From NCBI GenBank assembly GCA_903813345.2, contig CAIIXF020000010.1:25692425-25756424 (forward strand): a stretch of DNA of 64,000 nucleotides, read 5' to 3'. This document shows positions 20,628 through 31,092 of the stretch, piece after piece. The notes beneath the pieces were generated by a model, which saw only the letters and a list, made by a program, of their open reading frames with translations, searched no databases and was not told the origin of the DNA. Position 1 is the stretch's first letter. Each line of letters begins with the position of its first letter. Source of the stretch: Owenia fusiformis. Lineage: Eukaryota; Annelida; Polychaeta; Sabellida; Oweniidae. The translations under genes were made by a program, and so were the position numbers.

Positions 20628-21564
20628 GACTGAGAGCTTGCTGCGCCCCTGATTAACAATTGCCCTTATGACATCATAATATAACACAATCCAAATTAAA
20701 TAATTTTCTATAGTTGTTAGGTTATTTTTTGTCACCAAATTTTAGAAATGTCAGGCAAATGGTCAAAATGTAACATTTCCTAAAGAATTCTCTTGTTTAC
20801 AGAGGACCGTTTTGCTACTTGCTGTTACCATAGCAACAGAGTGAATTGGACACTTTCATTACATTTATTCAATGTTTTATGACCATACATGTATGGATGT
20901 AATAAACTAATAATCTCAACTAAAAGAAATAAACTAATTAACTAGTTAAAAGCATTACTGACCATTTTAGAAATAATAATTTCGCAGATTTATACATCAT
21001 GATTAAAATAAAATACACAAAATCAAACAGTTATGACATCATAATTAAAATGCAAATCACCCTTTTGCATATTTCATGAACTGTATGATTGCTTCATCTA
21101 TTACCTTTCATTTGATGCAAATTACATCGAAATCTGAGCAATAATGACGAAGATATGGGCCAAACACCGAAAAGAGCCCCTAAAAGTGGGTGTGGCATAT
21201 TTACTTTGTTACCATAGTAACGCTACCACGGATTCAGAATTGCCAACTTAATATATTTTGAGTGCGTTATCTATTACCTTCCATTTGGTGTGAATTTCAT
21301 CGAAATCTGAGCAATAATGAAGGAGATAAGGGCCAAACAGTGAAAATAGCCCCTAAAAGAGGGCTTGGCTTATTTACTTGGTTACCATAGCAACGCCGTC
21401 GCGGATTCAGAATTGCCAACATCATTTTTCTTGGTAAGTATCACATATAGTTCATAAAAATATATGTCGCTTAGCTCGCCTCTAAAAAGGACACGGAATT
21501 ACCTTTGCTCCCATACTATAGTACAAATATCACAGAATGATCAGCATTAAAGATCTATACTATC

Positions 21565-21710
21565 AGTTATCACACGTTTCAGCATGTGATACAGGAAATA
21601 TTCCACGAAAGGTAATACTGTATCATCCACGAAAGCGAAGCTTGAGTGGTGATACATTGTTACCCGAGTGGAATATTTCATGTATCACATAAGCTGAAAC
21701 GTGTGATGAC
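21565..21710. repeat. Hairpin of about 140 bp, head of a CRE-rich MITE-like segment
   Basis: ATCACACGTTTCAGCATGTG followed by ATAC and GGAAATATTCCAC pairs with GTGGAATATTTCATGTATCA followed by CATAAGCTGAAACGTGTGAT. Three perfect TGACGTCA sites follow at 21827-21834, 21868-21875 and 21910-21917. Confidence 0.7.
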
Positions 21711-22213
21711 GATTTTATCACATGTCTAGGAATTTTGAGGCATTTTGATTTGGTCAGTTATGATTGTTTTCAGTACTCTGTACTCCTGGTAACTATTATA
21801 ATTTTTGATTTCGCTTTGAAACAATATGACGTCATACCGTTGTATTCGTACTTTTTGTGAAATAGTATGACGTCATATTGTTTTCCTTAGGTAGAAGTGA
21901 TATAATCAGTGACGTCACATCGTCATCGTCTCTAGTAACGTGTGAGACGACCGTGTGAGACAGGAAAACTCACACGGTAATCAACCAATCAGATTACTGG
22001 AATTTTACAGAGCATGTGATAAAAGCAGTTCTGCTCAGATTTTTAAATTGAAGTTTTAAACAAAAAATGCTAAAATAATTCTGTCTTGTTAAAAGTTCAA
22101 ATCCGCCATCTTGAATTATGATGTCACAATGACACTCTTTTGCATATTCAATTTTTTCAAGAAAAAACCCAATTAAATATGGGTCTATATAATTTATTGG
22201 GCCTTGCTTCCTT

Positions 22214-22500
22214 CTCTTGCTTCTAGGGCGAAGGGGTGTAACGTCGACACCATTTTGGGGTAACTTCGACATGTGGGGTAACTTCGACACCTTGTTGTTT
22301 ATTTGCTCTAATTTCCGATCTAGGGGGAAGCCATGTTTTTTTTCTCGCATGGATTGAGATCTCGCGAGATTTTAATTTTTCCAGATATCAAACATGGCGG
22401 AAAACGGAAATTCTACTTCTAACACGTAAGTGTCGAAGTTACCCCGTCTATTATGTCGACATTACCCCACACGTCGACATTACACCCCCTTTGCCCTAGA
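22214..22500. mobile_element. Small inverted-repeat element containing a promoter/first-exon-like core
   Basis: The left end CTAGGGCGAAGGGGTGTAAC plus GTCGACA is mirrored by TGTCGACATTACACCCCCTT then TGCCCTAG on the right. Several GTCGACATTACCCCA / GGGGTAACTTCGACA modules repeat on each side. The core has TCTCGCGAGA (22360-22369). It is followed by AAACATGGCGG and a frame MAENGNSTSN (22394-22425) ending at a strong donor AC/GTAAGTG. TCTCGCGAGA and a start-site ATGGCGG are known features of metazoan housekeeping promoters. Confidence 0.6.
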
Positions 22501-24220
22501 TTCTTTTACAAATAACTTTTTTATTTTCTTCATTTTTCCAAAAAGTTTCCAGTCTCCAAGGAGTTAATGAATGTATATGTCCTATGTGAAACCTATACAA
22601 ATAAACTGACCAATATTGAATTACAGCCCAGGATATAATGCCATCATTAGAATGAATTCTAGGTGAAAAGATCAAAACAAAGACCAAAACAGGCGAAGCA
22701 CAAAAGGTAGAAAGATTCAATGGATATATTGAAAAGAAATTTGAAGCTTAAGAAAATGGATAACTAAATGAACAATGATGATGAAACTGGAACAAATGCA
22801 CAACTAATACCTAATGGTAAAGTTGACATCAAAATCAAATAAAGTAAAACTGCATCAGGGCCGATGTTATAGGATTTTGTAAAGACTTACCAAAACCAAA
22901 ATGGCTAAGCCAGCTTTGATTGAAAGAGAGGCTGCATGAGCCTCGTTTTGGAATTAGGATTCAGTCTGATTCAAATTGCATGGTTCTTGCATGGATTTCA
23001 GTATTCTAGTAGTCTGTCATGAAGCCAGCCATACAGATGGCGCTGCGATTTTGCGGGAGATTTAAACACAAATATGTTTCAAGTTTTAACAAAGACATGC
23101 AAAGTAATGTTATAATTTCTGTAATTGTAGTATTTTTTAAATAATATTGATCAAAAACTGACACATTCATAACAGACAAAACACCTCCACGAAGCGAAAT
23201 TGTACTATGAATAGCGTAATCTGGCGAGACCAACTTCCGGTCTAATGTCACAAAAATGTAAATAATGATCTTAAGTGCTGGTATATATTAATTGATCAGT
23301 CGTTTAATTGGCATATTTTCTTGAATTTTAACATTTAATGTCCCAAACTCCCACAAACTGCAGAAAAGTATACCCCATAAATCATATTTACCAAAATAAG
23401 TGTCTCCAAGGCTTCACACCAGCGTATGCATACTGTAATGCATTTTTCACGAGTTTGAGCTGAAATTTCGCCAAAATGAAGTAGGCTAAGGGTAGTCTCT
23501 GCCAGGTTTGTTTATTGTGGTAAGCTTGTAAGTGCTCGGAAGCAAATAATTCACGTGCGCAAAATAATCAAATAATCTAATTGGTCTAAACTTTGCTGCA
23601 CATGCGCACAATGTGTGCCATGTTTTTTCTAGTGATTTCGTTTCGTTTCATGGAGTTTGCGTTTCAGTGTAACTTCCGCAAAAATGGCCGACCATGGACA
23701 GAATTAACAGGTAAAATCACTTCGAAATTTCAAGAGAACTTTTTACCTATAATTGCAAAACTTTTGTTTTATTTGTGCATTCTATCTATCAGATAAGAGT
23801 TTCAGGGGTATGTATAGGCAAATTCATTTTGGTAGGAACACTTTTTTTAGTTTGAAAACGCACCCTATATTATTATATATCAGCACTGTACATATTTTGT
23901 CTTCAAATCTTCAGAATTGATAGATAATTGAATGATGTATCACTAGTAAGGAAATCAAAGGGATTGATCGATAAAAAGTATCTGTGTAAAAAAGCATCCA
24001 TTACTTTAAGGAGACAGAATTTGATGTTACATTTGGCAATTGGGCATTCAACTAGAACTATTTGAACGGAACTAATTGTTGACCAATTCTACTGGTTCGA
24101 CAAGAGCACCAAAAGGAAGAATGAACTGAAGCCGGTAAGATCTAAACATACGATTATATATCATGTTATTCCATAATAACATGTTTTCTCTGGGAAAATA
24201 ACAGGGAATAAAATTGATAT
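22500..24220. other. No gene recognised
   Basis: Only short frames are present and none resembles a known domain or has convincing exon borders. The frame at 23593-23796 includes an ATGGCCGACCATGG context, but it closes after a few codons in the matching frame. Confidence 0.5.
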
Positions 24221-24224
24221 TCAA

Positions 24225-24330
24225 AAAATTCCGTATCAGATCCCGTATCTGCCAAAATCTCGTATCAGATCCTGTATTGGATCCTGTATCAGCCAAAATC
24301 CCGTATCAGATCCTGTATCAGAAAATTTCA
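24225..24330. repeat. Short tandem repeat CGTATCAGATCCTGTATCAG
   Basis: The string TCAGATCC(C/T)GTATC recurs about five times, separated by GCCAAAATC. It is probably a local minisatellite. Confidence 0.65.
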
Positions 24331-24519
24331 TGAGATGTAATATTGTGTTATTATGGTATATTATGATCCATATTAGTATTATAAATTATTTCTATATTAA
24401 AATTTGTTAATAAAAGTTGAAAATGTCATTCGATAAATTAGATTGTATCATTTCATGCCACCATCATTATGTGATGACATAAAAAACAAGTTTCAGAAAA
24501 ATATTATGGAATAAATAGG

Positions 24520-24700
24520 TTATTGAAGGTCATGATGGAATATGAATTTTTCTTTGAGAAAATATGATATTGGCCTCTGAAAATATCATATTTACACTCA
24601 AGCTGTCGCCCTCGGTCAATATGATATTTTCCTTGGTCAATATCATATTTTCCCTCGAAATTAAATTCATATTCCATCCCTCCCATTGAATAACCTCTAT
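24520..24700. mobile_element. Short palindromic MITE
   Basis: AGGTTATTGAAGG, then TGGAATATGAATTTT, is mirrored by AAATTCATATTCCA, then CATTGAATAACCT. AAAATATGATATT modules lie inside both arms. The fold is about 180 bp. Confidence 0.65.
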
Positions 24701-24974
24701 ATATCATATATATCAGTTTTCCATCATACGAAATTATCCCTTGAGTATTTGGAATCTATAATAGGTAATAAATAAAAAGCCTAATAATATTTTTAACAAA
24801 TATGTAGGGTTTGTAGAAAAAAACGGGTAATGGGTAGTAAATCCTCCATGCTGGGTTCAAACTTGGTACTCGGTACCCGTTCGAAAAAACCAGGTACCCA
24901 AAAAAAACGAAAAATACGAATATATAACATAATTAGATCATTAGAAACGTGTAAGATTTGTTTTGAATTCACAT

Positions 24975-25205
24975 AAATGTATGTAACTTCCTTCAAAATT
25001 GAGCTAGAAGCTTCAAATAAAAAGCATTTTAAGGCTCTTTTCTTCATCGATCATCATGGTCATATTTTTATTGGTTATGGGGGGGGGGTGCGATCGCACC
25101 ATCGAACGTCCACTGAAGTGTAAATTGTTACGTCTTACAATGTCGGAGGGGGTGCGATGGTGCGATCACACCCCACCCCATAACCAATGAAAATATGACC
25201 ATGAG
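24975..25205. repeat. Dispersed repeat shared with the foldback element, plus inverted G/C arms
   Basis: ACTTCCTTCAAAATTGAGCT then AGAAGCTTCAA is the same module found at about 18320 and, inverted, at about 20520. A following inverted pair is ATGGTCATATTTTTATTGGT with TATGGGG on the left and its mirror at 25170-25204. Confidence 0.6.
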
Positions 25206-25399
25206 GACAGAGGTACCCGTTTTTTCTACAAATCCAAATATTTAATGCACCTGTGCCCAAGGGAAAGGATCAAAAATCATTGAAAAGAAACATGAAAAGA
25301 AAGATTGTCTAATACCCTCTCCCCACCATCCAAGTACCAATATCATAATCAGAGACAACAATACCAATGTATTTTAAATTGGATTGATTTCTATTACAG

Positions 25400-28053
25400 A
25401 AAACTGAATTTACTGATGTGACATACAGATCTTTAAAGTCATATTCATCGTGCCGCTGGCTGAGCATGGAGATATGTGTTTCACATACACTGGCCCTTTT
25501 TCCAGCTCTTCAAAGTTATTTCAGCTCAGTAGGTAAGGAAACTGTTTCGAACACACTCTTGATTCCAAATTGCATGTCTGAATTTGTCAAAATCATGTTA
25601 TAAATTAAATGGATAAACATAGGATATGTAATGACAATTATTGATTTACTTTTGACTTACAAATAAAGTATTGTACTGTAAGATGACCTCATTTATTTAA
25701 TCCTATTCTTACAGCTGGTGATACATTAACAAGGTTTCAAAGGCTAAAAGAAGCAAACAATAATCCACTGTTGGAGTCCTACCTTGCATTTCTCTAGAAT
25801 GCAATTTCCATATTTCTGAGACCAAACAATCTACTCCAGAGGTCAAGTCCATGCATCCATCTTCTCCATGATCAAGAACTCTCAGTAGCAAATTAACATT
25901 ATCCAAATTTAATGATCTTAGCATCAGGTATGGTAACCTTGATGTGTTTTAGTTTACTTGCACATTTTAGATTAGGGAGTTCCTAAGAGAGCTGATGGGT
26001 CGATTTCTAACTGCAACTGTTAGTGTCACATATGTAGCTTATGAGGACCCTGACAGCCAAATTGCAGGTAAAATGCTAATAATTTAAACATGAATTAACA
26101 ATATTTTAATATGAACTCTAGGTCCGACTAATGTACACTTTTGAAATTATTTTTATGTTACTATGCAACCTCTTTACATTCAACCTTTTTTTAAATGGGG
26201 AATCAGATCTGGGAATTTACTAAAGATTTTTACAATAAAGTATTATGGTTACTATTTTCAGTTTATTTTATTGTGAAGTTGTATTTGAACATATTTTCTA
26301 TTTTAAGAATGCAAGAAGTAGCACATTTCAAAATGCATGATTTTTAGGGCTATCATTTTTATACATTTGTAAATGTCACATATCTCCACTCTCTTACCCA
26401 TGTAAAGTATTTATGACACATCAAAGCATGCAGGCTATCAAATGAAAACAATATTCTGAAACCCGTCTGCAACACTACATATGCCAAACTCTGGCTCTGT
26501 CCAACTGACAGTCAACTCCCTATTAATCTGGGAGATGCCATATTTATGCTTTATATGCTGTACTACCTATGCCTTTTCAGATGAAACCTTTTATGCAGGA
26601 ACAACTCTAAACAAGTCTGTCAGAAGTGGTTGGAGGTTTTATCTTAGAAGAAGCTTCTATAATGCCAAGAGATGTAGATTGCTTTTACAAGGGACTCCGA
26701 TCTTTTTATATACTAGTACAAGGTAAGCTCTAGAGTATCATCTTTCCTTTAAGATTGATACCTCATATGTAAAATTATGCAAAAAATTCACTTGTTACAT
26801 AACTCAATGTATGTGTATTACTTTGGTCCAACAACAACTAATAAAAATAAGCTATTGAATATGTTTCAATTCATTTTAATTTTTTTTCAGCAACTCAATA
26901 TGCTATTTTACGCTTGCCATTAAATGACCCAATCCTTGCCGCTGCAAGATTTGTTGATTTGGAGAAGAGACACGATAGCAACATGGACCAGGTTATGATA
27001 TTTGTCCACAGGTATGCTTTTGATATGATTCCCATTTTTATACTAAGTGATGAATGATCTAATTTAACTTAATGATTTAATTAGGAATAGGGTTGTCATT
27101 CACTTAAAAACTAGGTCCTATCATACAGCATAGGACATGCAGGAGAAATTATTTGAAAGTTCTCAGCTTTATAAATATTTGTGATACATTGATGCACATG
27201 AAACAATACATACGTATATTAGATAGATGTTATGAGTTAAATCCATTAAAGTATTTTTGATAATGAACAAAATGTGAGACAAAAATGAAAAAAGGAAAAA
27301 ATCCTAATTTTCTTAGAATCAAATACCATCACGGAACTATACAGTGCAAAAATAAAACTACTACTGCCTCTAAATATCGTACAAGTTTATATCCCTTCTT
27401 GTTGCTGTGAATATTGAATAAAAAATGTTTATACTTTATAAGAGCTTTAATTATATGCCAACACGTGTATAACTAGCTTTATCATATCTTCATTGAAACT
27501 TTATGGATTGTAGCATACTGTTCCTTTTCAGATATTCAATTTTTTCTATTTTTATACAAATAGGTTGAAGCATTGTCTACCTCACACAGACCATGATATG
27601 TTGCATTGGGAACACTCCTTCTACTGCACTCTTCCAGACAATGCTATTCCACCAGATGTACTATCAAATGCAGCTGAATGCAATGAAGATCATGACACTC
27701 ATTTTAGATGTGATGTTGTTTGGAATTACCTCAGTTCAAAGAAATCGGCAAGTGGGAAATTTCTATTTGGAGCCCTAGCCCCTGTGGCACTGTTGGTTTT
27801 GACACTACCTCATTCAAATGCTGAGGAGGAAAGAATATTCAATCTGATTAAACTAAACAAGAGAAAGAATCGAAATCAGTTGGATATAGACGAAACGCTG
27901 TCAAGGATTGTAACCCTCAAAATTCATATAAAGGAGCCATGCTACAAATTCCAACCAAGTGGTCGATTGCTCCAAGATTCAAAAAGGCCACCAAGGAATA
28001 TAACATGGCTCATTATAGGTCATTGTTGCACATTCACATGGGCATATATCTAG
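25400..28053 (+). pseudogene. hAT-transposase-like multi-exon gene, partial and damaged
   Basis: Exon-like blocks carry hAT signatures in order. Block 25400-25532 has CRWLSMEICVSHTLALFPAL. Block 25715-25927 has AGDTLTRFQRLKEANNNPLL, then RSSPCIHLLHDQ. Block 25971-26067 has IREFLRELMGRFLTATVS. Block 26581-26722 has DVDCFYKGLRSFYILVQ. Block 26891-27011 has ATQYAILRLPLNDPILAAAR. Block 27564-28053 has GALAPVALLVLTLPHSNAEE, the C-terminal hAT dimerisation domain, and ends with a stop. Junctions 25532/25715 (phase 1), 26722/26891 (phase 1) and 27011/27564 (phase 2) keep the frame with GT-AG borders. There is an in-frame TAG at 25795-25797, a later frame loss before 25927, and a TAA in the 26581 block. 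It is a damaged hAT transposon or a damaged host gene derived from one. The N-terminal part is not recognisable. Confidence 0.75.
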
Positions 28054-28064
28054 TCAGATATACA

Positions 28065-28660
28065 GGGTGTTTCGAAAGTATGCCCCCCCCCCCCCCCCCC
28101 CCCCCCCCTAGGCAGACATATACCAGTGTCGTCATAGTATGTGCTTATCCAAAGTTGAATTGATTCGCCAAGTATCATGGTTCAACTCTCAAAAAATTAC
28201 AGACATTTCAAAATTTAGTGTTTGGTCAAAGTTAAGTTCAATTTTACAACTAATCACTAGTCAATGTGTCCACCCGGGGCATCTTAACAGCAGCAATTCT
28301 TTTCGGGTCGGAGGGATATTGAGTTGGAAAAAGAGAACGGTGAGGGTAGAAACTCTAAGGAAACTCTTCAATAGTCCCTTAACAGGTTTTAAGAGGGTTA
28401 TAAAATTCCACACCCCTATTTGAAGGGCTTTTAAGGTCATATCTGAAAATAATTGCTGCTGTTAACATGGCCAAGGGGGACACATTGACTAGTAATGTGG
28501 TGTGAAATTGAACTTTATTTTGACAAAACACTAACTTTTAAAATGACTGTAACTTTTTCACATTTGAGAGTTGAACCATAATACTTGGCGAATCAATGTA
28601 ACTTTGGATAAGCTTTAAAATGATATATGACACATACTATGAGGACACTGTCCTCAAGAA
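28065..28660. mobile_element. Inverted-repeat MITE starting with CAGGGTG and a 26-bp C run
   Basis: The left part holds GTCATAGTATGTGCTTATCC then AAAGTTGAATTGATTCGCCA. The right part near 28560-28650 is its inverted copy (TGGCGAATCAATGTAACTTT, then GGATAAGC, then ATACTATGAGGACACTGTCC). The left terminus CAGGGTGTTTCGAAAGTATG is preceded by TA. The matching right terminus is not preserved. It directly follows the hAT-like gene's stop. Confidence 0.6.
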
Positions 28661-29261
28661 AAAAACAGATCGAATTTATTCTCAATCATCATCGATACTT
28701 CAAAGCACAATGTCTTATGTACTCACCAGAGAAACATAATTAAATCGGTACATTGAATTTTTTCTTGTCATGGTTTTATTGCCTCCGCCATGAAGAGCTC
28801 CATAGTTAGTGGCCGAATCACTCAAAATTAAGCAGTGTATAAATGTGCTGTTTTTCTGCAGTGAAAATGAAATGAACTTCAAGCTGCCCATGTCAACTTT
28901 TTCCATCAGCTTACTGTACTAAATGACCCACCAGGCCCATCAAAGCCCAAAGACACTGTATGCAGAGACATCTATTCATGTATATAGCATTTATTTTATA
29001 GAACTACAAATTTGCCATGAATGCGGACTCATTGTGGTGTTCAGTCTATCTCAGCCAATGAGAGCATGGGATTGGCCTCAATATACACTATAGAGCATTT
29101 TGTAACAGAATGGCTGTTTTAGAAACAGTGAAATTTATAAAGCTAAGTTCATAATTTGGCTATTCGGTCTACTTCAATTGCTGCACAATCATGGATACAA
29201 TATTTTCTTTCTAAAATAAATAATCTGGGTTATATGACCTAGGTTCATGAGAATAAAATTA

Positions 29262-29999
29262 AAGGAGTGGTATCGATATGGAGAACTTTTTGAACACACG
29301 TTTCTCTTAAACCAGTCATAAAAAATCTAAAAATTTAACACATCATCAATTTAATGGTCATCTTTTGAATGGTAACAATATAATTTGAAAAATATATATA
29401 TACCCTTTCATCTATATTGTTTTAGAAAACACATCAAACACTTATTTTGTTCTTGGTATCATGTTTCCAGAGTGAAATGAAACATCTTTCCGAACCTAAT
29501 TGGAACAAAACGACATAAACACAACATGTTTAGGTCTCTCAATATTGTAATTGTACAAAGGAAAATTTTGGTTGATTTTAAAAAAGTATCTTGTTAATGA
29601 AATAAACGGTTTATCTTGATTTTTATCTATTTTGGGGAATTTTGTTTTAATTTTTTGAATACTTTTTTTTAAAATCAACCAAAAATTCCTTTGTATGACT
29701 ATAATATTGAGAGGTCTAAAAACATGTTGTATATGCTATTTTGTTCCAACAAGGTTCGGAAAGACATTTTATTTCATTCTCAAGAATTGGTAGAAAGGAG
29801 CAAAAACAATTGCACTAAAAAACAAAAAAAATGTTAACAAAAACAGTTATATAAAATATTTCTAAATAATTTTCGCATTAAATTGTTGTCAATCAGTCAA
29901 CATTACATAAAATACCGTGTTTTTTACAGAATGTTTTCAATGATTGGTTTAAGAGAAAAACATTGTTGAATTCAGTTCTCCATATTGATACCACTCCTT
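29262..29999. mobile_element. Palindromic MITE, about 740 bp
   Basis: The ends AAGGAGTGGTATCGATATGG then AGAACT mirror each other. A second inverted block pairs 29465-29590 with 29665-29785 (TCTTTCCGAACC, ACAACATGTTTAGGTCTCTC, TTTTGGTTGATTTTA). Almost the whole element can fold on itself. It contains no coding sequence. Confidence 0.75.
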
Positions 30000-30679
30000 C
30001 AGAGGGAATGTTTACACTTTTGGATCAGATTTCCAAAAACTCAGTTGAAAAATGGCCCGATTGATGTAAAATGATCTGCCTGCATTCCTACTTTAGAAAT
30101 CTATCTAATTATAAAACTAGGTTCATTCACTTATGGATTGTATGCTAGCCTTTAAAATTCAACCTGGGACTTGGTTTCAGAAAGAAATAGTATTCTTCTT
30201 TATGAGCTTACCAAATTGCATTTATGTCATTTGAAGCAGTTTTAACTATTTTTGTAACTTATTATATCACTTTTTACTGGAAAACACGAAATAAATTGAA
30301 TAAGATGGATGTTAATAATTGTTAATTCAATAATTGTCTTCTTTTGGGATGCAGATTTTCATGTTTGAAAATTATATTATTGATTTTTGGTTTGTTTAGA
30401 ACATTAATAGTAAAAAAATTCATAATTCAAAATTCTCATAATAACCTCATTTTTAGGCAACATCGTGAAATCCTTGCCCTCAGCCTTTTCAAATCCATGT
30501 TTGGAAAGAGGTTTATGTACCTGAAAATACCATAGGGCCTAAGTACATGTAAGTAACACATTACAATAAAAGTTGTGAACATATGTCACTTTACCTTAAA
30601 AAAGTGTACTTAGGACTTATTTTGCTATTTTGAAAAGTAAACCATCATGACCATTGAATATTCTAGTTAATCATACATT

Positions 30680-30845
30680 CTAAAGAATTTTTAAGGCCCA
30701 ATGACTCAGATGCGAGTAGGTAGTTACCAGTTTCACCACCAGGTGGCTCATTTGGGTCAGATCTAAAGAATTTTTAAGGCTCAATGACTCAGATGCGAGT
30801 AGGTAGTTACCAGTTTCACCACCAGGTGGCTCATTCGGGTCAGAT
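30680..30845. repeat. 83-bp tandem duplication with CTCF-like and AP-1-like motifs
   Basis: Units 30680-30762 and 30763-30845 differ at only about two positions. Each holds TGACTCA and, about 35 bp on, CCACCAGGTGGC (30736-30747 and 30819-30830). Confidence 0.9.
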
Positions 30846-31092
30846 AGCATGGCGGGTATTGGAGATTAGTTCGCTTTAACTTAATATTCATCTGTTTTAG
30901 CGGTTCAATTTTCATATCACCCTTATGTATCTAATAAATATGTGAGATGTATAACCTTATGATCATGAGTAAAAAAGACTGAGAATACAGAAAACCCATC
31001 TATTTTGAGATGGGCCATAATAGGTTTGCACTTCGAAGGCCTGAAATACTTAACCACCATCAAAAGGAGTTCAATTGCACAAATCAAGCATA

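Larger units (their letters stand above)
17311..21524. mobile_element. Large foldback element with about 1-kb inverted arms
   Basis: The left arm (about 17311-18420) and right arm (about 20480-21524) are inverted copies with moderate divergence. Matching landmarks include CCGTGTCCTTTTTAGAGGCG, AAATGATGTTGGCAATTCTG, TTGGTTACCATAGCAACG, a C/G homopolymer, and GAGCTAGAAGCTTC. The loop (18645-20215) is a tandem array. Termini lie near CTATAGTA at both sides; I cannot fix a target duplication. Long-armed foldback elements (TU/FB-type) are known from sea urchins and flies. No transposase frame is visible. Confidence 0.8.

Noticed and set aside
20013-20738. 241-residue minus-strand frame with a polyglycine run
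   Set aside because: The glycine run is the 26-bp C homopolymer and the rest is foldback-arm and array sequence.
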